Source: CAYPNF01 sp964411985
GTDB lineage: Bacteria > Verrucomicrobiota > Verrucomicrobiia > Limisphaerales > J093
Assembly (NCBI GenBank): GCA_964411985.1
Contig: CAYPNF010000095.1
Span: 1 to 20,796 of the forward strand
Direction of reading: 5' to 3'
Length of the DNA stretch: 20,796 nt
The notes under the pieces are model-generated. The model was given only the letters and a program-made list of their open reading frames with translations. It had not been told where the DNA came from and did no database searches. The translations under genes were made by a program, and so were the position numbers. The stretch's first letter is position 1; the number at the start of each line of letters is the position of its first letter. This document shows, piece after piece, positions 9,090 through 16,309 of this stretch.

Positions 9090-10151
9090 ATGATGACTAC
9101 TGAAGCTGTGTTGGCGGCGTTGCGGGAAGTGAAGTATCCCGGGTACTCCAGGGACGTGGTATCGTTCGGACTCGTCAAGGAAGTCCGGGTGAACGGTGGC
9201 GAGGTCGCGCTCACCTACCAGCTGACGTCAACCAATCCCCAGGCTGGGCAACAGATTCAGGCGGAGTCTGAATCAGTCCTGCGGAAGCTCCCCGGAGTGA
9301 CGAAGGTGTCGGTGGAAGTGCAGCAACCCGCAGGCTCAGCGAGCGGCGGAAGTGCGGCCAATCCCTGGGTGAATCAGGCGCGAGTGCCAGGGGTGAAGCG
9401 GGTGATTGCGGTGGCGAGTGGCAAGGGTGGGGTTGGAAAGTCCACCGTATCGGTCAACCTAGCCTGTGCGCTGGCGGGATTGGGCAAGAAGGTGGGTTTG
9501 CTTGACTGCGACATCTACGGTCCGAGTATTCCGCTCATGATGGGGATCCGGGAACGCCCCAAGGTCAGTGCGGAGGACAAATTGGTACCCCCGATCAACT
9601 ACGGGGTGAAACTGATGAGCATCGGTTTCCTGGTGGAGGACGATCAGCCGGTCATCTGGCGTGGGCCGATGATCACCAAGACCGTGCAGCAGTTCATCTT
9701 CGCGGTGGATTGGGGCAACCTGGACATGTTGCTGGTCGATTTGCCTCCTGGAACCGGGGACGCGCAGCTGTCGCTTTGCCAAACCGTGCCCTTGGACGGT
9801 GGAGTGGTGGTAACGACGCCTCAAGAGGCCTCGCTCGGCGTGGTGCGAAAAGGAATGGCGATGTTCGAGAAAGTGAACGTACCCATCCTCGGGATTGTGG
9901 AGAACATGAGCTATTTCACCACGCCCAATGGAGAGCGGGTGGAGATCTTTGGGCATGGTGGTGGGCGTATGGAGGCGGAGCGGCAGAAGGTGAGCTTTCT
10001 CGGAGAGGTCCCGATCTTTACGGCCATACGGCAGGGTGGAGACGATGGGTGCCCGGTGGCGGCGACTGCCAAGGGAAGTGCTCCAGCGCAGGCGTTTGAA
10101 GAGGTCGCGAAGGCCTTGCTGGCCAAGTTGGGAACCATGGCAGGCGGATAG
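9090..10151 (+). CDS. mrp: Mrp/ApbC-type P-loop ATPase (Fe-S carrier family)
   Basis: This 353-residue cytoplasmic ATPase belongs to the Mrp/NBP35 branch of the MinD superfamily, whose members carry Fe-S clusters to target proteins. It has an N-terminal MIP18/DUF59 domain (about 5-78) and a Gly/Ser linker. The ATPase follows, with deviant Walker A GKGGVGKS (111-118), the DCDIYGPSIP switch and LLVDLPPGTGD (Walker B). The usual C-terminal CxxC cluster site is absent: the position reads ENMSYFTTPNGERVEIFGHGG, with no Cys at 277-281. The only nearby Cys is at 321 (GGDDGCPVA). CxxC-less Mrp proteins occur in other bacteria, so this does not imply loss of function. Two adjacent ATG codons (9090, 9093) can serve as start. 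Confidence 0.93.
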   Translation: MMTTEAVLAALREVKYPGYSRDVVSFGLVKEVRVNGGEVALTYQLTSTNPQAGQQIQAESESVLRKLPGVTKVSVEVQQPAGSASGGSAANPWVNQARVPGVKRVIAVASGKGGVGKSTVSVNLACALAGLGKKVGLLDCDIYGPSIPLMMGIRERPKVSAEDKLVPPINYGVKLMSIGFLVEDDQPVIWRGPMITKTVQQFIFAVDWGNLDMLLVDLPPGTGDAQLSLCQTVPLDGGVVVTTPQEASLGVVRKGMAMFEKVNVPILGIVENMSYFTTPNGERVEIFGHGGGRMEAERQKVSFLGEVPIFTAIRQGGDDGCPVAATAKGSAPAQAFEEVAKALLAKLGTMAGG

Positions 10152-10186
10152 GAGCGCATTCACAGCCTGGCCTCAGGGGCACAATC

Positions 10187-10228
10187 GAGTCGAAAGACTC
10201 TTGACATACTTAGCAAAGTGGCTAAATG
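10187..10228 (+). promoter_or_regulatory. promoter and ArsR operator of first arsR operon
   Basis: TTGACA (10201-10206) is a consensus -35 box. TAAATG at 10223-10228 is a weak -10 with a 16-base spacer. Between them lies the inverted repeat TTAGC (10210-10214) N6 GCTAA (10221-10225), the classic place for an ArsR repressor to block polymerase. A small perfect hairpin GAGTC-GAAA-GACTC (10187-10200) touches the -35 box and may end mrp transcription, though it has no U-run. The arsR start is 12 bases beyond the -10. Confidence 0.7.
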
Positions 10229-10240
10229 TGCAAGTGATCT

Positions 10241-10540
10241 ATGGTGAGACCCAAATCGGTCGATTTCAAAGCGCAAGCGCAGGTATTCAAAGCCCTGGCA
10301 CATCCGGGGCGGTTGTTGATGCTGGACGAGTTGTCTCGGGGCGAGCGCTGCGTCTGCGAACTCGCGGCGTTGGTGGGCTCGGAGATGCCAACGGTATCGC
10401 GACACCTTTCCTTGTTGAAGCATGCCGGGATTGTGGATGACGACAAGCGGGGGGCGCAGGTCTTTTACCGTCTGGTCACGCCTTGCGTGATGAACTTCTT
10501 TCATTGCGTGGCGTCGGTACGGGAGAAATCACGAAAGTAG
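10241..10540 (+). CDS. arsR: ArsR/SmtB-family metalloregulatory repressor 1
   Basis: This 99-residue winged-helix repressor should release DNA when it binds As(III) or another thiophilic metal. The family core is complete: FKALAHPGRLLMLDEL, then GERCVCELAALVG with Cys37 and Cys39 at the E. coli-type ArsR alpha-3 metal site, the recognition helix MPTVSRHLSLLKHAGIV, and the wing DDKRGAQVFYRL. Further Cys lie at 82 and 89. E. coli ArsR has a third alpha-3 Cys (CVCDLC) that is Ala here, so the inducer may differ. The start is at 10241, just after a promoter with an operator, which argues for autoregulation. It leads the permease operon, whose start is 81 bases downstream and preceded by a related operator half-pair. 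Confidence 0.92.
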   Translation: MVRPKSVDFKAQAQVFKALAHPGRLLMLDELSRGERCVCELAALVGSEMPTVSRHLSLLKHAGIVDDDKRGAQVFYRLVTPCVMNFFHCVASVREKSRK

Positions 10541-10579
10541 GCAGTACCGATGGAACGGATGTTTTGGGTCTTCTAGTTG

Positions 10580-10598
10580 TTGACTTAGCTAAATGTCG
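10580..10598 (+). promoter_or_regulatory. second ArsR-type site before the permease
   Basis: TTGACT (10580-10585) runs into the perfect palindrome TTAGCTAA (10585-10592) and then ATGTCG. Both halves match the first operator (ACTTAGC and GCTAAATGT), but the six-base spacer is missing, so the arms are fused. No good -10 box follows at normal spacing. It may be a secondary binding site rather than a full promoter. Confidence 0.5.
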
Positions 10599-10621
10599 AA
10601 GCTGCTCAGGGATCTGAACTG

Positions 10622-11953
10622 ATGAATGGCGGGTGTGAAGTGAGTGGTTTGAACGCGAACTGGAGCCGGGAGTGGAAGATTCTCGCCGGGTTCGCAGTGG
10701 TCTTTGTATCACTGTTCTTTTTGCCGGTGGGGGTGCCTCGGTTTGACAATGCCATCAAGGAAGGGTTGGAGCTGACAAAGTGGTACGCCCAGGAGCATGT
10801 GTTGCTGTGCCTGGTTCCGGCTCTCTTCATCGCCGGGGGGATCAGCGCGTTCGTACAGCAAGCCTCGGTGATGCGCTACCTGGGACCGAAGGCGAACAAA
10901 GCTCTGGCCTACGGGGTTGCGTCAGTGTCGGGCACGATTTTGGCCGTGTGTTCCTGTACAGTGCTGCCGCTCTTTGGGGGGATTTGGATGCGCGGCGCGG
11001 GGCTGGGGCCAGCGACTGCCTTCCTCTACTCGGGCCCGGCCATTAACGTCCTGGCCATCGTCATGACAGCGCGGATCCTTGGGTTGGAGTTGGGTGCGGC
11101 GCGGGCCATTGGCGCCGTGGTTTTTAGCGTGGTGGTGGGGTTGGCGATGCACTTTGTCTTCCGGCACGAGGAGCAGGCCAAGGCAGAGGCAGCGATGTTG
11201 ATGCCTGAGGTCGAGGTGAGGCGCCCGCTCTGGCAGAATGTGATCTTCTTCGCAACTATGGTGGGTGTTTTGGTGTTTGCGAACTGGAGCAAGCCGGTGG
11301 AAGCCAGCGGGCTTTGGGCAGCGATCTATGCCTGGAAATGGCCCGTCAGCGCAGCCTTTGCAACCGGGTTGGGAATCTCCTTGGGCTTGTGGTTTGGGTT
11401 CAAATGGAAGGAGTTAGCCATGGCTGCGGCGCCAGTCCTCTTCCTGAGTTTGGTAGTCCCCTCGGTTCCGTTGATTCCCTTCATCGCTGGGTGTGCGGGT
11501 TTGGCCGTGGTCTGTTCGCGTTCGCCTGGTGAAGGCCAGGAGTGGTTGGACGCCACCTGGACCCTAGGCAAGCAGATCTTCCCGCTGCTGATTGGCGGTG
11601 TGTTCGTCTCGGGTATCCTTTTGGGCCGCCCGGGGCACGAGGGAGTGATCCCGTCGGACTGGATCAGCCAGTCGGTGGGGGGGAATTCCCTCATGGCCAA
11701 CCTGGTCTCTTCTGTCGTCGGCGCGTTCATGTACTTCGCCACCCTGACTGAGGTGCCAATCCTGCAGGGCCTGATCGGATCAGGCATGGGCAAAGGCCCG
11801 GCCCTCGCGTTGCTGCTGGCGGGCCCGGCGCTCTCGCTACCGGCAATGCTGGTGCTTCGCAGCATCATGGGCACAAAGAAGACGGTCGTGTACGTGTCCC
11901 TGGTCATCGTGATGGCTACGGTGACAGGGTTGCTTTACGGAGCCTTATTCTAG
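10622..11953 (+). CDS. ArsP_1/YraQ-type permease
   Basis: This 443-residue polytopic inner-membrane permease belongs to the predicted permease family PF03773, whose ArsP members export trivalent organoarsenicals. It has about ten hydrophobic segments in two related halves. The first half carries SGTILAVCSCTVLPLFGGIW (Cys110, Cys112) and AFLYSGPAINVLAIV. The second carries FMYFATLTEVPILQGLIGSG and LLAGPALSLPAML. The CSC pair inside the membrane is typical of this branch and suggests metal or thiol handling. The start ATG 10622 has AGGGA ten bases upstream. It is the first gene after arsR and a small thioredoxin follows after 23 bases, a pairing common for this family. It is longer than characterised ArsP (about 300-350), so the substrate is uncertain. 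Confidence 0.9.
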   Translation: MNGGCEVSGLNANWSREWKILAGFAVVFVSLFFLPVGVPRFDNAIKEGLELTKWYAQEHVLLCLVPALFIAGGISAFVQQASVMRYLGPKANKALAYGVASVSGTILAVCSCTVLPLFGGIWMRGAGLGPATAFLYSGPAINVLAIVMTARILGLELGAARAIGAVVFSVVVGLAMHFVFRHEEQAKAEAAMLMPEVEVRRPLWQNVIFFATMVGVLVFANWSKPVEASGLWAAIYAWKWPVSAAFATGLGISLGLWFGFKWKELAMAAAPVLFLSLVVPSVPLIPFIAGCAGLAVVCSRSPGEGQEWLDATWTLGKQIFPLLIGGVFVSGILLGRPGHEGVIPSDWISQSVGGNSLMANLVSSVVGAFMYFATLTEVPILQGLIGSGMGKGPALALLLAGPALSLPAMLVLRSIMGTKKTVVYVSLVIVMATVTGLLYGALF

Positions 11954-11976
11954 CCTCCACTCACACAAAACATCCT

Positions 11977-12219
11977 ATGAATATTCTCGTTATTGGGCCC
12001 GGTTGCTCCAAGTGCAAAACACTGGCGCAATTCACGGAACAAGCTGTCAAGGAACTCGGTGTCGCCGCCGAAATCATCAAGGTGACGGATCTCAAACAAA
12101 TCATGGCCTTGGGCGTGATGATGACGCCTGCACTGGCGGTGAACGGCAACATCAAGGTGACGGGTAAGGTGCCGAGTGTCCCTGAAATCAAGGCGATTCT
12201 GCAGCAGGCCGGAGAATGA
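11977..12219 (+). CDS. small thioredoxin-fold CxxC protein
   Basis: This 80-residue cytoplasmic redox protein is of the 'redox-active disulfide protein 2' type. It opens NILVIGPGCSKCKTL with the active pair Cys10/Cys13, and the cis-Pro segment MMTPALAVNG follows at about residues 48-57. It ends VPSVPEIKAIL, the usual final helix. Such proteins commonly sit directly behind PF03773 permeases and are thought to reduce or deliver thiol/metal cargo to them, but this is inference. No Shine-Dalgarno sequence is seen before the ATG at 11977, so translation may be coupled to the permease 23 bases upstream. Confidence 0.9.
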   Translation: MNILVIGPGCSKCKTLAQFTEQAVKELGVAAEIIKVTDLKQIMALGVMMTPALAVNGNIKVTGKVPSVPEIKAILQQAGE

Positions 12220-12249
12220 AGCGACTACCGGAAGGGTGAAAGAACCATT

Positions 12250-13026
12250 ATGAACACCAAAAGCATTGGTTTTGTCGGAGGCGGGCGCGTGACCAGGATT
12301 TTCCTGGAAGGATGGAAACGGGCAGGAACGATGCCTGCCAACATCGTCGTGAGTGACTGCAATGCAGAATCACTTGCGAAACTGAAGACACGTTTTCCAA
12401 ATGTGCAGACGGTGGCCGAAAGTGGGGTGGCGGCCGGGCAGGACATTGTATTCCTGGGAGTGCATCCGCCGGTCATGGCGGAAGTGGCCGCGGGGATCCG
12501 AGGCAGCCTCAAGCCCGACGCCGTGGTGGTCTCTCTGGCCCCCAAGTTTACTGTGCCCAAGTTGACCGAGTTGCTCGGCGGTTTCGCTCGGGTAGTGCGA
12601 GTGATTCCAAACGCGCCATCTCTGATTGGCGCGGGGTACAATCCTGTCGCATACAGTTCCGCACTCTCGGAATCGGACCGGACCGAGTTCACCGCTTTGT
12701 TGGCGCCTTTGGGCGAAAGTCCGGAGGTTGCGGAAGAGAAGCTGGAGGCTTACGCACTGCTCAGTGCGATGGGGCCGACCTACGTCTGGTTCCAGCTGCA
12801 GACCCTGCGCGAGGTGGTTTCCGGGTTTGGGCTGAGCGACGAGGAGATCGCACCGGCGATGAAACGCATGGTGTGTGGTGCGACCCGCACGTTACTGGAA
12901 TCTGGCCTGTCGGCAGCGGAGGTGATGGATCTTGTACCGGTGAAGCCTTTGGCAGAGATGGAGTCGCAGGTGGTGGAGATGTACCGGACGCGGCTTGCGG
13001 CGATCTACCAGAAAATCAAACCGTAA
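12250..13026 (+). CDS. pyrroline-5-carboxylate reductase-like NAD(P) oxidoreductase
   Basis: The 258-residue protein has the P5C reductase layout: a Rossmann domain (about 4-155) and a helical dimerisation domain (about 160-258). Visible motifs are SIGFVGGGRVTRIFLEG (dinucleotide loop), DIVFLGVHPPVMAEV, and RVIPNAPSLIGAG, equivalent to the family's R-x-MPN-x-P motif. In the C-terminal domain ALLSAMGPTYVWF replaces the canonical GSGPAY segment. The substrate-binding SPGGTT motif is missing (VPVKPLAEMES at that place). A classical proline role is therefore doubtful. It sits 30 bases after the thioredoxin and 11 before the thioredoxin-TRASH gene, in an arsR-led operon, which hints at a reductase tied to metal or thiol stress. 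Confidence 0.85.
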   Translation: MNTKSIGFVGGGRVTRIFLEGWKRAGTMPANIVVSDCNAESLAKLKTRFPNVQTVAESGVAAGQDIVFLGVHPPVMAEVAAGIRGSLKPDAVVVSLAPKFTVPKLTELLGGFARVVRVIPNAPSLIGAGYNPVAYSSALSESDRTEFTALLAPLGESPEVAEEKLEAYALLSAMGPTYVWFQLQTLREVVSGFGLSDEEIAPAMKRMVCGATRTLLESGLSAAEVMDLVPVKPLAEMESQVVEMYRTRLAAIYQKIKP

Positions 13027-13037
13027 ACCTACCGAAC

Positions 13038-14336
13038 ATGAAGACACCCATCAAGATCGTGATTGTGGCTGCGCTCGCCATAGCTGTAGTTGGGGCTGTC
13101 GTTCTCAAGAACGCGAAGAGCTCAACCGAATCCAACACGAGTGCGACGAGGGTTGCTGCCTCAGGTGGAGGTGAGGAAGCCAAGGCTGGCTCAGGAGCCA
13201 GCACGAAGCTGCCCAGACTCCTGGACTTGGGCGCGGATAAATGCATTCCCTGTAAAATGATGGCGCCGCTCCTGGAGGAGTTGAAAAAAGAGTATGCCGG
13301 GAGGATGAAGGTGGAGTTTGTCGACGTATGGAAGAACCCCGAGGCGGGGAAGCAGTACCAGATCGAGATGATTCCTACGCAGATCTTCTTCGACGCGAAT
13401 GGGCGCGAGTTGTTCCGCCACACGGGCTTCTTTGGCAAGGAAGACATCCTGGGGAAGTGGAAGGAGTTGGGTGTGGAGCTCGGAGGTGGAAAGAGCTCGG
13501 CGGGCATTGTCCGCGAGACTCCGGTATCCGCTGACGTGCGCCCGCGCGACTCGGTTTGTTATCTCTGTGACGAAGGGGTTGACCCCAAGACCAAGACGAT
13601 CGTGAAAGGCCAGAGCGAACAGCGGGTGCTCTGCGATCCGCACTGCTACTTCATCCATTTTTCCAGCATCGCGGGGGCGGACCCGAAGGCGGAGGATGCC
13701 AAGGTGAGTGTGGTGGACTGGGCTGGTGGCGGTTCGGTGGCGGCTACGGAGGCGACCTATCTCTACGGGATGGATGGCAAGGGCCGGCCCACCATCAAAG
13801 CGTTTGCCGACAAAGCGGCGGCGGCAAAAGAACAACGGGCGAGTTCTGGCAATCTTCTAGGCTGGGATGTGCTGCGATCCAAGGAGCTGGCTACGCGTTG
13901 CGCCTTCTGCGACCGCGCAGTTTATCCTGAGGACGCCTGTGGCGTCCAATTTGGCACAACCCATGGGCATGGCTGCTGTACGCATTGTTCCATGGGCGTG
14001 GCGGCGCGTTTGAAGCAGGACATAGAAGTGGAGGCCAAGGACGGCCTGACGGGCGAGCTTATCAAGGTGAAGACGTTGGATGGCCAGATCGCATCGCTGG
14101 AGCCGTCGACTGCGGTGGCATGGTTCGGGCAAAAGAAGAGTGCGGATGGGAAGTGGGTCTCAGCTGGTTGCTTTAAGCAAGGCTTCTTTGCAAACCAAGC
14201 CAACCTTGAGAAGTGGCTGGACGCTCGACCAGCCATGACGGGGCGGCAGATCAGCATTGCTCAGGCGCTGGCGGATAAGATGAAGTTGACGCCGGAACAA
14301 ATCGCCAAAGCCTGCAAGCTGGGCGAGTGCAAATAG
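13038..14336 (+). CDS. anchored thioredoxin fused to two TRASH/YHS-like Cys motifs
   Basis: This 432-residue, probably periplasmic protein begins with a hydrophobic anchor (about 5-23) and a Ser/Gly-rich linker. A thioredoxin domain (about 58-148) follows with ADKCIPCKMMAPLL (Cys69, Cys72) and cis-Pro MIPTQIFFD. Two repeated cysteine units come next: Cys174-x2-Cys177-x21-Cys199-x3-Cys203, and Cys288-x2-Cys291-x21-Cys313-x3-Cys317. This spacing matches the TRASH/YHS heavy-metal motif (C-x19-22-C-x3-C). The tail has GCFKQGFFANQANLEKWLDARP, resembling NosL-type copper chaperones, and a final CKLGECK. In all there are fifteen Cys. The start is the ATG at 13038; an upstream in-frame start would overlap the previous gene. 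The next gene is CcdA, seven bases on, the natural electron donor for such a thioredoxin. Confidence 0.85.
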   Translation: MKTPIKIVIVAALAIAVVGAVVLKNAKSSTESNTSATRVAASGGGEEAKAGSGASTKLPRLLDLGADKCIPCKMMAPLLEELKKEYAGRMKVEFVDVWKNPEAGKQYQIEMIPTQIFFDANGRELFRHTGFFGKEDILGKWKELGVELGGGKSSAGIVRETPVSADVRPRDSVCYLCDEGVDPKTKTIVKGQSEQRVLCDPHCYFIHFSSIAGADPKAEDAKVSVVDWAGGGSVAATEATYLYGMDGKGRPTIKAFADKAAAAKEQRASSGNLLGWDVLRSKELATRCAFCDRAVYPEDACGVQFGTTHGHGCCTHCSMGVAARLKQDIEVEAKDGLTGELIKVKTLDGQIASLEPSTAVAWFGQKKSADGKWVSAGCFKQGFFANQANLEKWLDARPAMTGRQISIAQALADKMKLTPEQIAKACKLGECK

Positions 14337-14343
14337 AGAGGGC

Positions 14344-15042
14344 ATGGAACAACTCTTCACCCGCCTTACCCATGCCGTTGAAGGTGCGCCCCTCCTTGCT
14401 GTGACGGCTTCCGTTGTCTGGGGCATTTTGAGCATTCTTCTGAGTCCATGCCACCTGGCGAGCATTCCCCTCATCGTCGGGTTCATCAGCGAACAGGGCA
14501 AGGTCACGACGCGGCGCGCGTTCTGGACCTCTTCGTTGTTTGCGGTGGGGATTCTTATCACGATCGCGGCCATCGGTGCGATCACGGCGGCAGCGGGTCG
14601 CATGATGGGCGACGTAGGACGTTATGGGAATTACTTCGTGGCGGTCATCTTTTTCGTGGTGGGTCTGCATCTGGTGGGCGTGATCCCTCTCTCCTTCTCC
14701 GGCGCGGGCCAAGTGGGCATGAAACGGAAAGGTTATCTAGCCGCGTTCATCCTTGGATTGGTGTTCGGCATCGCGCTGGGCCCCTGTACTTTCGCCTACA
14801 TGGCCCCGATGCTGGGTGTGACATTCAAGCTGGCAGCAACCAATTTCCTTTATGGTGCCGCGCTGCTGTTGGCGTATGGCGTGGGCCATTGCGCAGTCAT
14901 CGTCGCGGCGGGCACTTCCACGGAACTGGTGCAGCGTCTTTTGAATTGGAATGAGCAATCCAAGGGTTTGACGGTCGTGAAAACCATGTGCGGTATCCTC
15001 GTCATGCTCGGCGGGGTGTGGCTGATCTACATTGCACCTTGA
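14344..15042 (+). CDS. ccdA: CcdA/DsbD-type membrane electron carrier
   Basis: This 232-residue inner-membrane protein has six hydrophobic segments and no soluble domains, like CcdA. It moves reducing equivalents from cytoplasmic thioredoxin to periplasmic thiol proteins. The two hallmark Cys-Pro motifs are present: LSPCHLASIPL (Cys36) in the first helix and LGPCTFAYMAPML (Cys148) in the fourth. Two more Cys (183, 216) lie in later helices. AGAGAGGG directly before the ATG gives a good ribosome site. It starts seven bases after the thioredoxin-TRASH gene, so the two are surely co-translated and most likely partners. A role in ordinary cytochrome c maturation is less likely, as no ccm/ccs genes are nearby. 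Confidence 0.92.
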   Translation: MEQLFTRLTHAVEGAPLLAVTASVVWGILSILLSPCHLASIPLIVGFISEQGKVTTRRAFWTSSLFAVGILITIAAIGAITAAAGRMMGDVGRYGNYFVAVIFFVVGLHLVGVIPLSFSGAGQVGMKRKGYLAAFILGLVFGIALGPCTFAYMAPMLGVTFKLAATNFLYGAALLLAYGVGHCAVIVAAGTSTELVQRLLNWNEQSKGLTVVKTMCGILVMLGGVWLIYIAP

Positions 15043-15085
15043 TATTGCTTTGCTGAGCTGAGATCCCAAGAGCGGAGGTCGGATT

Positions 15086-16273
15086 ATGAAACACATCTAT
15101 TTTCGCAAACTGCTGCCGTGGCTGGTTGTTGTGCTGCTGTTGGTGTTCGCCGTTTATCGCCTGAAGTTCAGTGCGGTGCCGGTGATAGCTCATACCGTCT
15201 CGATGGGAGAAGTGCGTGCCGAAGTGATGGGCACGGGGACCTTGGAGGCCAGGGTGAAGACCACGATCAGCTCACGGATTCAAGAGCGGTTGGCCGCCGT
15301 GCTGGTGGATCAGAACGATACCGTCAAGGCAGGACAATTGCTCGCCCAGCTGGACGATGCGGAATTGAAGACGCAGGTGGGGGTTGCCGAAGCGAGCCTT
15401 GCTGCAGCCAAAGCCACGGCGGAACGGGTGAGGGTGGACGAAGGTCGAGCCCGGGCGGTGGAACGTCAAGCGCGCCAGGAACACAAGCGGATTTCCGAAC
15501 TTTTGCTGACCAAGATCAGTTCGCAGGCCGATCTCGACAAAGTTGACGAGCAACTGAGTGTGGCCGAGGCGGACCTGAAGCGGACGCAGGCTGCGATCGT
15601 GGAGGCGGACAGCCTGGTGCTTACGGCGCAGAAGACGCTGGCGTATCAAAAGGAGCGACTCGGCTATACTCGCGTACTCAGTCCTTATGATGGTTTGGTG
15701 GTACGCCGAGATCGTGACCTGGGTGGAGTCGTGGTGCCCGGCGGTTCCATCCTGCAGTTGGTCTCCACCGAGGAAATCTGGGTTTCGGCCTGGGTGGATG
15801 AGACTGCCATGTTCGGTCTTTCTACCGGCCAGGTGGCCCGGGTCGTTTTCCGCTCGGAGCCGGAAACCAACTTTCCCGGTGAGGTGGCGCGGTTGGGTCG
15901 TGAAACGGACCGCGAGACGCGCGAGTTCCTGGTCGACGTGCGCCTCAAACAGCTTCCCCGGAACTGGACGCTCGGCCAGCGGGCAGAGGTGTTTATCGAA
16001 ACCGGACGCAAAGCTGAAGCGGTGGTCGTCCCACCGCGGTTTGTTCAATGGCGGGAGGGTAAGGTGGGCGTGTTCGCTCTGGACCAGGGCAGGGCGCGGT
16101 GGCGTCCCGTGACCCTCGGCCTGGTGGGACGTCAAAGGGTCGAAGTGGCGCAGGGAGTGACTGTCGGGGAGCAGGTGGTGGCGGTCCGCGAGCCCAAGCA
16201 ACCACCGTTGGTCGACGGCATGCGGTTGAGGGTGTGGACGGCTGGCGAGAAAGAGGCGGCAGCCGGACGGTGA
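15086..16273 (+). CDS. HlyD/MacA-type periplasmic adaptor subunit
   Basis: This 395-residue membrane-fusion protein links an inner-membrane exporter to the outer-membrane channel. It has an N-terminal anchor (about 9-26) and lipoyl half-motifs around GTLEARVKTTISSR and GQLLAQLDDAELKTQ. A coiled-coil hairpin (about 95-185) follows, rich in Ala, Glu and Gln. The second lipoyl half is TRVLSPYDGLVVRRDRDLGG, followed by a beta-barrel and membrane-proximal domain. There is no Cys or metal-binding His cluster, so it gives no hint of metal specificity. GGAGGT at about 15075-15080 is a strong ribosome site. The order adaptor-permease-ATPase is that of DevBCA-like exporters. Confidence 0.92.
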   Translation: MKHIYFRKLLPWLVVVLLLVFAVYRLKFSAVPVIAHTVSMGEVRAEVMGTGTLEARVKTTISSRIQERLAAVLVDQNDTVKAGQLLAQLDDAELKTQVGVAEASLAAAKATAERVRVDEGRARAVERQARQEHKRISELLLTKISSQADLDKVDEQLSVAEADLKRTQAAIVEADSLVLTAQKTLAYQKERLGYTRVLSPYDGLVVRRDRDLGGVVVPGGSILQLVSTEEIWVSAWVDETAMFGLSTGQVARVVFRSEPETNFPGEVARLGRETDRETREFLVDVRLKQLPRNWTLGQRAEVFIETGRKAEAVVVPPRFVQWREGKVGVFALDQGRARWRPVTLGLVGRQRVEVAQGVTVGEQVVAVREPKQPPLVDGMRLRVWTAGEKEAAAGR

Positions 16274-16309
16274 GAATTCTGCCCGGTCCCTGCAATTTAC
16301 ATCGTCGTC

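Noticed and set aside
12873..13037. N-terminal extension of the thioredoxin-TRASH protein
   Set aside because: It overlaps the end of the P5CR-like gene in another frame; the ATG at 13038 gives a proper membrane anchor.
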